Of a DNA stretch of 64,000 nt, positions 21,442-31,884 are shown in pieces; the first letter of the stretch is position 1, and each line of letters opens with the position of its first letter. The notes below the pieces were generated by a model. The model did no database searches. It was not told the origin of the DNA and saw only the letters and a list, made by a program, of their open reading frames with translations. The stretch is from Solicoccozyma terricola (taxonomy: Eukaryota; Basidiomycota; Tremellomycetes; Filobasidiales; Piskurozymaceae). The translations under genes were made by a program, and so were the position numbers. The DNA lies in contig BCLD01000007.1 of the NCBI GenBank assembly GCA_001600875.1, forward strand, positions 1,095,446 through 1,159,445, given 5' to 3'.

Positions 21442-22932
21442 ATGCCGGCCAAGCAATTCACTCCACGGCCTCCTCTCCCTTTACATCAACGGCTACAGAG
21501 ATTACACAAATCGTTGGTGGATCAAGTCAATGAAGCCTACTTCGATAATGCAATCCATACGTGTAAGAAGAGTGAGTGCCGGGGGTGGTGTGGTTCCTAT
21601 CTCTCCCTCTCTCTCTCTCTCTCCGGAAGACAAATATTATAAAGAGTGGACTAAAACTGACACTTGGCAAAACTGGCATATGCGTTCGGTGTACCATGCT
21701 TCCTCAGTCCACAGTCTCGATCCTAACTCTGAAACCGCATTTCAAACGCACTTGTTTTTGCTCCTTCAACTCGATCGATACTCTGATGCCCTCAACTTGA
21801 TCTCCGCTCGTTCATCCTCTACCACCACCACCACCACCACCACCACCACCACGACGCAATCCTTGGAATTCGAACGGGCTTATTGTTTATATCGATTACA
21901 TAGAGAAGACGAAGCGTTGAATGTGATTAACAAGTTGAAAAGTTCGTCAGAAGAGTTGGGTTTAGATAAAGAAGATGGAATGGGTAGGAAATTAACGTCT
22001 TTGGAGGGTCAAATTGTGAGTTTGGAAAGATTTGCCGCGCCCCCCGGGGAGGGGAGGAAAGGCAGGCATATGACACTGATGGATAATGATTCGGGGGGTG
22101 ATTTACTATTTAGTATTTTCGATTGGGGAAATACGATCGTGCAGAGGAGTTGTTTGAATCTCTACAATCGACTTGTCCAGAGGTATGATTTTGAAGAAAT
22201 TCTCCCAATTGTTTAAAACCCATTTCGGGGACCCTGATCTTCGTTGTTTTCTCTCATTTAAATTACACCCATCCTACCCACCTAGAATTCTGCAGAATAC
22301 GCCGATTTAACACACAACCTCTCAGCTACACGTTTTAATCGTTCATTCACAACATCAGAATACAACAATTACCTACCACCTTCGATCTCACCTATTGAAA
22401 GTACGATACCAAATCTACCAGTTGTAGTTGGGTCAAGCAGTAAGGTCCCCCTCAGTAGTAGCAGCAGCATTCCAACTGGGACCTCCGCGATGATGGGAAA
22501 CATCAAAAGTGGGAAAATCAAAAAGGGGAAAGGAAAACCAAAGCATAAATTACCAAAGGGTGCGGTGTTGGGTGGAAAGTATGAAGAGGATGTGAGTGGA
22601 GGGAATTAGGTTTGAGGTGGTATTCCGCCGGTTTCACTAAAACGCGTCATCCTTCCTTCCCTTTCCCTTCCTTTCCTTCGTTTCCTCTTCGGTGTATGTG
22701 CCTTTTTATTTTATTTTTTTGTCAACAGCCCGATCGATGGCTTCCTCTCAAACAACGATCTTCCTACATCTCCTCGATCTCAACACGTCGTTCCAAGAAG
22801 GGAGGTGGTGGAGGTGGGAAGAAAGAGGGTATGGGAACGGGTATGATGCAGGGTACGACTGGGGAAGGAGGTGGGAGTGGGTCGAGTACACCTGTAGGGA
22901 AGGGAGGAAAGAAGGGGAAGAAGGGAAGGTGA
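21442..22932 (+). CDS. SRP72: Signal recognition particle subunit SRP72 (unusually short)
   Basis: SRP72 binds SRP68 and 7S RNA in co-translational targeting to the ER. Exons read as 21442-21571, 21708-22015, 22114-22182, 22286-22591 and 22729-22932, all in frame, giving about 338 residues. The N-terminal TPR part is clear (NSETAFQTHLFLLLQLDRYS, YRLHREDEALNVINKLKSSS, YFRLGKYDRAEELFESLQST). So is the RNA-binding end: KPKHKLPKGAVLGGKYEED, then PDRWLPLKQRSSYI. Animal and yeast SRP72 are about 640-670 residues, so most central TPRs are absent here. A poly-Thr run comes from an (ACC)n repeat near 21820-21852. Confidence 0.85.
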
Positions 22933-23208
22933 TGAGGCGGAGGTTGGGAGGATGTGACAAATTGGAAACGGGTAGTGGAAGTAGTTTTAATAGGGAAATC
23001 GATTGAATGGTGCACACAAAGTGCGACAGCGTATATACTTTCCAGGATGCTTTGAAATAAAGCCCTTGGGACCACTCCTGTTACATGGGAATAGATAAGG
23101 GGTCGGCTGACGTACTCGTTGTTTCTTCACACCCACAATCTCCTGCTTGTTCCCCAACGACAATTAATTAATAAACCACAACTCCACAATTCCACAACTC
23201 ACACTACC

Positions 23209-23805
23209 ATGGTCTATCCTAGACCACCATTCATCGGTCTTGTCATCGGTAGCAGTAGAACCAAATCCAACTCCGCCACGTTACATCGCCACTCTGATCC
23301 AATCCAAATATCCAAACAGTCGACATCATCGACCTCATTAATTCTCCCGGTCATCCTTTACCACACGTCAATGATGATATCGCACCGGGCTCTTTCAAAC
23401 TCGAGACACTGCCATACGGTTAACACCCAGCCTATTATCAGAGAGTGGGAGTGGTCAGCAAAAGTCATCAGCTGGCGTCGTCGCTCCTGAATACAATTTG
23501 TCCTTCCCTGCCATCCTCAAACAAGCCCTCGAGCACTTGTATCACGAGTGGAATGGGAAACCGGTTCACTATCATTTCTCTAGGTGAGAAGGGAGGTGGA
23601 AAGGGTCGAATGGCGTTGAAGACGGTGCTTGAAGATGCGTTGTCCATGAAGATGACTAAATCTGGACCTGAGATTCACATTTCAAGGGGTGAAGATGAGT
23701 GGGAATACGAGGTGGGAAGAGGATGATTTGGCGTTTGGTTCTCGTAAGGATGATATACTGGAGTCGGTGAATGAGCTCGCGCAGTTGGTTATGCATTCGG
23801 GGTAG
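23209..23805 (+). pseudogene. NADPH-dependent FMN reductase-like gene, broken by frameshifts
   Basis: The start MVYPRPPFIGLVIGSSRTKS and the segments VAPEYNLSFPAILKQALEHL, YHEWNGKP and SLGEKGGGKGRMALKTVLED match the NADPH-dependent FMN reductase (flavodoxin-fold) family. These segments lie in different frames. Reading the similarity needs shifts near 23281, 23318, 23418, 23470, 23564 and 23718; each moves the frame by +1 (or -2). No intron-like sequence lies at the breaks, and I see no intron anywhere in it, unlike almost every neighbour. It is either a decayed or processed copy or a patch of poor sequence. It ends LAQLVMHSG with a TAG at 23803. Confidence 0.65.
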
Positions 23806-24332
23806 GTAAAGTCAAAAGTAGCAAGAGAGTAGTGGGGGTCATCGGGTAAGCTGGTAAGTCGCACCCCGGCTACAAAAACTACCTTCTGATTCTGACAGCA
23901 ACGTTGAGCATTCAGTGCTTACAAGTCGCAGTCCTCGAATTGAATGCCGACGGGGGATACATGGGACCGCCAGTCGCGACCGTTGAAGACATTAATGAGT
24001 AGTTGTGACTGTGACGATCGGCTTGTCCATTTTAATTGGGTATTCGGGTGATCTCTCCTCGACCCCTCCTTTGATGTGAGCCCAGCAACTGGTGCACTGT
24101 AGCTGCTGGTGACCCATGTGTCTGTCATGAGGAGGATGGGCCATCCCTGAGCCTCTCCTCTTGCCACTCTCGCCACTCTCGCCACTCTCGCCACCGGAAC
24201 CCATCCCCCAGATCCGCGGATTGTGTTAAACCACGTGTCTCGCCAATAATTACCTCGCTCAAAGCAACTTCCCTCTCCTCCTAGTCCAACACACCGTCTG
24301 CATCAGCACCACCCCTGCCGCCCTCCCCTACC
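23806..24332. other. Spacer before RRP45
   Basis: It contains a three-copy GCCACTCTC minisatellite (24163-24193) and CACGTG at 24232-24237, about 100 bp before the RRP45 start. No convincing coding sequence. Confidence 0.5.
24163..24193. repeat. GCCACTCTC tandem repeat
   Basis: Just over three exact copies of a 9-nt unit stand in the RRP45 upstream region. Confidence 0.8.
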
Positions 24333-25598
24333 ATGCCACGAGAACGCTCACCTCCGCTCATCAACAATTCATTTGTCCTCACAGCTCTCAAGGAGGGAAA
24401 GCGGCTCGATGGTCGCGGTCCATTCGATGTGAGGGATATCCAGTTGGACTTTGGAGAGGAGCTTGGAAGTGTTGAATGTAGATGGGGTAGAACGAGGTGA
24501 TTAATTGGAGTGTAGGAGGGAATGAAGGAAGGACGGAGGAGGTGTATCCCTCGCATGCTGTCTCTGACCATATCATCATATCTCATCAGAGTTCTCGCTC
24601 AGGTCCAAGCAACGATCGTCAAGCCGCGTGATGATAGACCTTACGAAGGGTTTCTGCTCATCAGCAGCGAGATAGGAAGCATGGCGAGTGCTGCATTCGA
24701 GAATGGGAGGTGAGTCCGTCCTGCTTTTTCCGTCGCAGGAAGATGATTTTAAAAGCTGATGCGGACTGTTCATGCCATTAGGTCCTCTGATGAGGAAGTC
24801 ATGATAACCAGGCTATTAGAAAAAGCAATAAGACGGTCTGAAGCTGTGGATAGGGAAGCACTTTGTATAGTAGCTGGAGAAAAGGTGAGTTGTAGAGGTG
24901 AAATATGTGTACCTTTGGGGATTCAGGATTCACGACTGAGGCATTCCCTGACCTATCACCCAGGTCTGGCAAATTCGTTTGACATTCCACTTCTTCTCCG
25001 ACGACGGCAACCTCCTGGATTGCGCATGCATGGCTGGCATGGCTGCCCTGTTGCATTTTAGGAGGGGCGAAGTTGAGACTGGGAGTGGGGAAGAGGGGGT
25101 CCTTCGGGTGGTGAGTTGGTCAAACAGCTGCGAAGAAGGAAGGGTGTAATGACGCTGTAGGTTGATCCGACCTTTCACGCAGTTTGGACTCGAGGAGAGA
25201 GCACCAGTGCCACTGGCAATACATCATATACCGCTCTGTATAACGTTTGCGTACTTTGAAAAGTGAGTTGGGTTGTGGGAGAGTTGCGTTTGGCACATAA
25301 ATCCGAAAATTTGAACATTTACTTCTTCCCGTCACGTCGCCTCCTCCACCTCCACAGCTCCCTCCTGGTCGTCGACCCGAACCATGAAGAGTCTCTCCTG
25401 TCCACCGGAACAATGACTGTCTCCCTCAATGCCCAACGTGAGCTCTGCGTCCTCAGCAAAGCAGGCGGAACACCCCTCGGCGTAGACGATGTGATGAGAG
25501 TAGTGAGGATCGCAGAGGGCAAGGTCAAGGAGTTGGTGGCGAAGATGGAAGGATGGGTAGCGGAAGATCTAGAGAAGAGGGTGATGGAAGTGCGGTAG
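24333..25598 (+). CDS. RRP45: RNA exosome core subunit Rrp45 (RNase PH-like)
   Basis: Rrp45 is one of six RNase PH-type proteins of the exosome ring that processes and degrades RNA. The start MPRERSPPLINNSFVLTALK leads into EGKRLDGRGPFDVRDIQLDF, typical of the family. Then come RVLAQVQATIVKPRDDRPYE, WQIRLTFHFFSDDGNLLDCA and CMAGMAALLHFRR. The second half has VPLAIHHIPLCITFAYFE and LVVDPNHEESLLSTGTMTVS. Several introns of about 60-110 bp are spliced out. It stops at a TAG at 25596. Eukaryotic ring subunits lack catalysis, so a structural role is expected. Confidence 0.92.
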
Positions 25599-25986
25599 TG
25601 TGTGCAGGCGTAGCGTAGGGAAAGAGGTCGGGAGGACGTCGGGAGAGGGATTTTATCCACATCGCGTCGATTAAGACGTGCTCGGATTCCAAAGTTGCAC
25701 CATGGTACTTCACTCGTTGGCAGGCAAGGAGGCAGTGGATGCCCGGGACGTAGCAATGCACTATGACACCTGGGTAGACGATACGGCACTTTTCGGGGCG
25801 GGGCAGCGTCCTGCCGACGAGGATCTAGCTTTGTCCACGTGGAATTGTCCAAGCTTTCGCCGATCTCGATCTTACGTTTCATAAATAATATTATATCAGC
25901 CGAGAGATTGACCTGAAATCTCGCCCGATCCCGAATTTTCGGTGCATTTCCCAAACCCCTTTTCTCTTTGCCAAACATTCGAAAGC
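25599..25986. other. Spacer between RRP45 and the GT8 gene
   Basis: It holds CACGTG at 25836-25841 and an AT-rich stretch near 25880, likely promoter of the downstream gene. I see no gene in it. Confidence 0.5.
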
Positions 25987-27317
25987 ATGTCTATTGGAGA
26001 CACAGAAGTCCTCAGCAATGGTAACACCCCAGCTGCCGCGGCTGGCAAATCGAATGGCGTCGCGAACTGCCGGAGCAAGAATGGGGCGAATCGACCTCGA
26101 GTCAACGGAGCGTACGTGACGTTGGTCACAAAGCCGTGCTATCTGCAGGGTGAGCAGGGTGTTGTTTCGCATCATGATACGAGTTCCCTTTCTGAGAGTG
26201 GAGCGCTCCTGTGACTGCCAGGTTTGCTTGTCCTCCATCGGACATTCCAGCAAGTCAACACCGCGTATCCTCTTATCGTCATGGCCACGCCGGCGCTCCC
26301 GTCAACCTCTCGAAACATTATAGAGCGAGCAGGTATCAGGATTATCGACGTGCAGAGCCTAAAACCGGCGGACGGCAGGCATACGTTGGATGGCCACGAT
26401 GCGAGGTTCGAGGATACCTGGACGAAATTGAGGGCATGGGAGCTACTGGAGTTTGATGTGAGTGCGGGGGGCCTGTTGGCGTCTGACGTCGAGGGCTGTT
26501 TGCTGATCAAGTTCCATTCGTCGACGTTCAGCGCATCGTTCTTCTTGACTGCGACATGCTCATCCGACGGAATATGGACGAGCTGTTCACTCTCCCACTG
26601 CCGGGTAATGACTGGATAGCAGCGGTCCACGCTTGCGCATGTAATCCCAGGAAGCTGGCACATTATCCCAAGGATTGGTGAGTGGCAGGGTGGGGCCATT
26701 TGCTGGTGGGCACTTGACTGACGAGGCACGGTATCCCTCTCAGGGTACCAGAGAACTGCGCGTACACACCTCTCTCCCATCCGACTGGTCTCTCCCACCC
26801 AACCATTATCACGCCGTCATCGCCACGACCCTACAACCTCCTCAACTCGGGTCTCGTCATCCTTCACCCCTCCGTTTCCTCGATGGAAGAGATTGTGCAC
26901 TTTGTCGCCACTTCGGACGAGGTGCCCACCTTCAAATTCCCAGATCAGGACGCGTTGGCAAGTATCTACAAGGGGAGATGGCAGCCGTTGCCGTGGGTGT
27001 ACAACGGGTTGAAGACGCTGCGGAAGATCCACAAGCCCCTATGGAGGGACGCCGAGGTGAAAAATATACACTACATGTGGGTGGCGAGAGTTGTGAGGTT
27101 CACTGGCGGTGTGGGTATACTGACGATCCGACCGCGACGCAGACTTGATAAACCGTGGGATGCACGACCGTGCCAAGGGGCCACTTGGCCGGTCACTGGC
27201 ACGATCCACGCCGAGGAGCACGCATGGTGGTGGGTTGAGTACGATGAGATGATTGGCGAGATGAAGAGGGTCAAGGGGAGTGGTTGGGAGGAGGTGGATG
27301 CCTGGGTGGCGCATTGA
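25987..27317 (+). CDS. Glycosyltransferase family 8 protein
   Basis: GT8 enzymes (glycogenin and galactinol synthase relatives) transfer sugars from nucleotide sugars and keep the anomeric configuration. The start gives MSIGDTEVLSNGNTPAAAAG, and after a low-complexity lead the fold begins GAYVTLVTKPCYLQ. The metal-binding DxD is RIVLLDCDMLI. Then NMDELFTLP, LLNSGLVILHPS and FPDQDALASIYKGRWQPLP are family motifs, and the end includes DKPWDARP. I see no signal peptide or membrane segment, so a cytosolic enzyme is likely. The exact acceptor is unknown, and nothing marks it as the self-glucosylating glycogenin itself. Confidence 0.82.
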
Positions 27318-27623
27318 TAGGAGGAGATCTAGGAGGAAAGGAGAAATACAGGGAACACATATGAGGTCTTTGTATAATTGGTCAGTTGTTGCTTGTTTGC
27401 TTGTTTGCTTTGGGACCATGCTAGGTTGCATAGGTCAAGGCGAGACGAGACGAGGGGTTGGGATGGTGACGATTCAGCAACGGTCACCCGGTGAAACCAC
27501 ATTCGTTGAACAGATATGTATATATATATATATCACCTCCGACGTCTCGATAGATACACGGGGAGGAAAGGCAAGGCCGCCGTCGCCCTAAACACTGTTT
27601 CGACTTGACCACGACGCACCATC
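27318..27623. other. Convergent spacer GT8/SDH2
   Basis: It holds the 3' flanks of both genes and a (TA)n run near 27515-27532. I see no gene in it. Confidence 0.5.
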
Positions 27624-29572
27624 TCAACTCTCTGTCGCCATCTCAAGCTTCATCTTCGCGATAGCGAGTGCCGGGTTCAAACCCTTTGGACAAGTCCTTG
27701 AGCAGTTGAAGATGGTGTGGCATCGGTATAGGGAGAGAGAGTTTTGCATCTTTGCCTTTCGATCTGCGCCGTACGAGTCACGGGAATCTGCCATCCATCT
27801 GTATGCCTGCATGAGGACTGCGGGGCCGAGGTATTCGTCCTGGTTCCACCAGTAGGAAGGGCAGGAGGTGGAGCAACATGCGCCTGTTTGGGGGAGGGCG
27901 GCGTCAGCGCGGGGAGAAGGCCACGGGGCGTGGTTCCTCAAAACTCACAAAGAATACACTCGTACATGCCGTCCAACTTCTTCCTCTCCTCTATGGATTG
28001 CAGGAATTCACCTTGAGCAGGAGGGTTGTCGTTTTTCAAGAACGGTTCGATTGATTTATATTGTTTGTAGAATTGAGTGAGATCGGGGACTAGGTCTTTG
28101 ACGATGTACACTGTGCGCGGGAACAAAGGTATTCAGCCACATTCCCCCCTCGAAATAATAATAATAATAAGGGCCTTGAGAAAAGAAAACGCACTATGCG
28201 GCAATGGGTAAATCTTTGCAGTCTTGTTCTCGTTCCTATCGATTCGGCATAAACAAGCGAGCGTGTTCACACCATCGATGTTCATCGCGCATGATCCGCA
28301 GATACCTTCTCGACATGATCGACGGAAGGTAAGCGTTGGATCGATGTCGTTTTTGATCTTGATCTGTTGGCGGAGAGGAGGAGGAGGAGGAGGAGGGGGT
28401 TAGAAACGACTGTGTGGCGCGATTGGAAGAGGATCGAAGACACTCACCAAAGCGTCAAGTACCATGGGACCACATTGACTGAGATCGAGCTTGTATGATT
28501 GAAGAGTTGGCTTCTCGGACGGTGTGTCTGGGTTCTGTGGTTGGGGGGGGGGGGGGGGGGGTTCCTGAGTTAGTGTCACGTGATCGATCGAATAGGACCA
28601 AGGCAAAGGACCGCCATCGCCATTTTCCTCCCCCCCCCCCCCAATCGACGTGAGAGCGACTTGGATAGGGGATGGGTATGGTCTCCATCGGAAGATATTG
28701 TGAGGACGACGATAACTCGCGGGTACCCATCTCGATGGGGAATTTCGACAACCACGCGAGATTCGCGCGGTTATACCAATATTCCGCAAGAAAAGTCCAA
28801 AGCGAGAATCTCATAGAGTGAATCTCAGTTATCGAAGATCGATCGAATGTCACCGAGTAACTGACCGAGGACGGTGACTGTTTCAAACGAGTACTCATCG
28901 ACGAACAAAACGATGTCGCTCGCCGCCGCACCCGCCGAAGGAAACAAGGAAATATTTCTTCGCTGACGCTCAGCGGAGACAGTATTGATTCGCTTCATTC
29001 GCGGAGGACATGGAATGCTGGCGATGCTCGCGGAGAAGATAATTGCTCGCTACGGTCGTGGAGATATTCTTCGCTACGCTCAGGGAGTGATTGCTCGCTG
29101 TGCTCACGGAAGAGACCATTGCTCGCTACGCTCGCCTGATATTCTTCGCTACGCTCAGGGAGGGAATGCTCGCTGCGCTCGCGGAAGAGTGGAACGCTCG
29201 CTGCGCTCGCGAGATATTCTTCGCTACGCTCAGGGAGAGAATGCTCGCTGCGCTCGCAAGACATTCTTCGCTACGCTCAGGGAGCGATTGCTCGCTACGC
29301 TCGCCTGATATTCTTCGCTACGCTCAGGGGAAAGATTGCGATTGTTCGCTGCGCTCGCCAGCTCCACTCACCCAACGATAAATCTTAAACTCCTTGACCA
29401 CCTTCTTCTTCTCCGACGTGGCCTGCTTCGCCGCTTCCCCTTCCACCGGCTGAGCCAACGCTACTCGTGCGGTGGATGAGAATGCCCGTGCTGCTGTGAA
29501 TGCGATGGAGGATGAGGAGGAGGATGAAGCGATGGATCGAAGGGAGTTGGTTGCGGGTCTGAGTCCGAGCAT
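27624..29572 (-). CDS. SDH2: Succinate dehydrogenase iron-sulfur subunit (complex II)
   Basis: Sdh2 passes electrons from the flavoprotein Sdh1 to ubiquinone through three Fe-S clusters. The start at 29572 gives a mitochondrial presequence ([20 protein letters not shown]). Mature motifs: [26 protein letters not shown], the [2Fe-2S] ligands [15 protein letters not shown], and the cluster ligands [18 protein letters not shown] and [19 protein letters not shown]. It ends KLEMATES with a TGA at 27624. Intron 1 is 837 bp and packed with repeats, while the other introns are short. Its upstream region is shared with PI31. Confidence 0.95.
28535..29371 (-). other. SDH2: Oversized repeat-bearing intron 1 of SDH2
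   Basis: The donor GTGAGT is at 29371 and the acceptor CAG ends at 28535; splicing joins KIYRW to NPDTPSEKP, as in all SDHB proteins. At 837 bp it is roughly ten times the usual intron here. It contains 19 G (28543-28561), 13 C (28630-28642), CACGTG (28577-28582) and the repeat array at 28950-29365. Confidence 0.85.
28950..29365. repeat. Degenerate GC-rich repeat array, core TTCGCTACGCTC
   Basis: Units such as TTCTTCGCTACGCTCAGGGA alternate with GCTCGCTACGCTCGC and GCTCGCTGCGCTCGC about every 40 nt. Each half contains the direct repeat GCTCGC-TAC-GCTCGC. Related units lie in the RIB5 and YAR1 introns. The long ORFs across it on both strands are by-products of the repeat. Confidence 0.85.
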
Positions 29573-30076
29573 GGTGGGTTGTAGTGGGTGTGTGTGGTGT
29601 GTGGAGTGTGTGGTGGTGGTGGGGTGTGCTGCGGGTGCTGCTGTCTGTCTGTGTCGCTGTCTGTCTGTCTGTCTGTTCGATGGAATAATGCCCATCCACC
29701 CATTCGATCTCCCTTGCTCCTTCGGCCATTTCGGACGCCACGGAGAAGATCGGAAAGGGGCGCGTAATTCCGGGGGTTTATTATTTATTATTTATTATTT
29801 ATTTATTTATTTTTCATTTTAATGTCCCGCCACGGACCAATCAGCGGGAGGGGATTGCGGAACAATGGCTCTGACTCGTGATAGTCCGCCGGCCACCCCA
29901 TCGCCACCCAACAATGACGTGGCAGTGGTATCAATCCACCCATCACGTGTCACCGGGGACCCCGCAATCCTCCCCCCCTCCTCCCGCTTCGTCACCGGTC
30001 CAACCACTACCTGCTTGGTTATTCAAACCCCACATCAACCACCCACCACCCACCACCCACCACCACCTTCTCTACC
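29573..30076. other. Divergent promoter SDH2/PI31
   Basis: It contains TG- and GTCT-rich runs close to SDH2, a TTATTATT-type AT tract (29780-29819), CCAAT at 29837-29841 and CACGTG at 29944-29949. CCAAT/HAP control of SDH2 is known in yeast; its use here is inference. Confidence 0.5.
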
Positions 30077-31588
30077 ATGCCATCCCCTCTCTCCACCCAA
30101 TCCCTCATTCACATCCTTCCCAATCTCCTCCCACACCCACCTACTCGCTCACAACCTGGTTTCATACATCCAACAGACGCAGTCACAGCACTCGTGCATG
30201 GTATCCATACAACACTTGGATTCATCTACGTTTCTGGGTTGAACACACGGGATGAGGAATGTTTGACGGTAGGACGAGGGGGTCTGAGGGGTGATGATGG
30301 TGGCGATGGTGGTGGTGGTGGTGGTGGTGGTGGTGGTGGTGGTGATGGGCGTAGGGGTGGCGGTGGCGGTGGGGATAACGACGTCGTCGGCGATGGCGAT
30401 GGCACCGACGATACTCAGTCCGAGACGACGGCTGTAGAGCGTGACGACATCGACGTACCATCAAATGAGGACAACCAGAACGAGAATGGAATCAACCCTC
30501 AGATGAAATTAAAACCCGGTTGGAACTCGATTCAAGATCAAGAATTGACGTATAAACATGATCAAAGTTCGATGATTTTTGTCATCAAGGTTGGTAGAGT
30601 TGGTGGGAGGGTTAGTGTGTTGGGTATGGCTGATGTGAGTGTTGGGGGGGGGGGGGGGNNNNNNNNNNNNNNNNNNNNNNNNNNNNNNNNNNNNNNNNNN
30701 NNNNNNNNNNNNNNNNNNNNNNNNNNNNNNNNNNNNNNNNNNNGGTGCATTCACATCGGATCAAAAGTAGGTTGATTCGTCTTATCGTTTCGACCAATTC
30801 CTTCATCTAACGTCCACCCATTATCATAACCACCCCCCCCCCCCCCCCCTTCCCCCCCCCCCCCCCCCCACACACACTCCAGACTCCAGGAATTCATCCA
30901 ACGATACCTCCGTGACATCATTGCAAAATTAATTCCAAACCTCCAAGCGGAAGGATACACCGATCCAACATCGTCCTCATCTACATCTCGACGATATGGT
31001 CCGACGATACCACCCAATCGCAATCCATCAATCCCACCATACCCTTCCACAGATCCATCCAATCTCAATCCTTACAACCCTTACAATCCACGTATCGGTG
31101 ATCGAGATCTCGATCCGTTTCCATCAGGAATTCCACGTCCGTTTGGTGGAGGACTAGGTGGAATCATATCACCTGATTCAACAACAGGTGGAATGCTCGT
31201 AGGTCGTGACGATCCAATGTTCTCAGGTCGTGGTGGTGGTGGAATCGGTGGTATTCGACCTTCCGGACCAGGTGGGATGATGAATCCACCTGGATCACGT
31301 TGGGATCCCGTTGGACCTGGTATTGGAGATGGGTTTCCAAGAGCAGGTGGGAATCCATTGGGGGGAATGGGAGTTGGAGATCCGGATTTCGATGAATTGT
31401 TGCCACCTGGTGTTGCTGGACCTGATTTGAGGTTGCCAGGTAGTGGGAGGAGTGGAGGGTTGGGAGGTGGGGGAGGTCCTGGATTTGGTGGGCTTGGTGG
31501 GTTTGGTGGGCTTGGAGGCGGGCCAGGTGCAAGAGGTGGAGGGTACGGAGGTGGTGGTGGCGGTGGTGGAGGCGGGTTTTACATGTAA
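30077..31588 (+). CDS. Proteasome regulator PI31 (PSMF1-like, FP domain)
   Basis: PI31 binds the 20S proteasome and Fbxo7-type F-box proteins. The N-terminal fold starts MPSPLSTQSLIHILPNLLPH and includes TDAVTALVHGIHTTLGFIYV and LKPGWNSIQDQELTYKHDQS. The linker is Gly- and Asp-rich. The C-terminal half is the family's Pro/Gly-rich region: DPFPSGIPRPFGGG, GGMLVGRDDPMF, RWDPVGPG, GDPDFDELLPPG, and a Gly-rich end with FYM. The gap at 30659-30743 removes part of an intron and probably a few bases of exon before GAFTSDQK. Two C runs of 17 and 18 nt stand in the next intron. Confidence 0.85.
30659..30743. other. Assembly gap (85 N) in the PI31 gene
   Basis: The gap directly follows 15 G (30644-30658). 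The left side is intron (GTGAGTGTTGG...). The right side is already coding (GAFTSDQK), so the acceptor of this intron is lost in the gap. Confidence 0.95.
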
Positions 31589-31884
31589 ATTATCCCTCCC
31601 TTTTGTAGTCCCTTGTCTTTTGGTTATCCGGCTGGCTAGCTGGCCAGTCGTGCAATGGAGGTATGATGACGATTATGTATGGAGTATACGCAGTGCAGTG
31701 CTCACAAATCATCATATGTTTGCCGCCCTGTCTACGTCTACAAGATGTTCGAGTATGCCCACGCTCGGCTCACCGGAATGGCCAGACACGGCCTGCTGCC
31801 AAACCACATCGATAGGATGATCCGTGGACGGGTTTACAAATCCCCCATTCTAATACACGAGACGTCCTTCTACCCGACCTCCCA

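Noticed and set aside
27661..27690. GGTTCAAACCC, a tRNA B-box-like sequence
   Set aside because: It lies in SDH2 coding sequence ([14 protein letters not shown]) and has no A-box or cloverleaf partner.
28950..29365. CRISPR-like array
   Set aside because: Units are degenerate, there are no unique equal-length spacers or cas genes, and it lies in an intron of a eukaryotic gene.
28985..29381. Overlapping ORFs on both strands across the SDH2 repeat, with RSEEYL- or LRYAQG-type repeats
   Set aside because: They are translation by-products of the GC-rich repeat and lie wholly inside an intron flanked by perfect SDHB exons.
30222..30464. His-rich ORF antisense to PI31
   Set aside because: It mirrors the GGT-rich linker of PI31 and has no other support.
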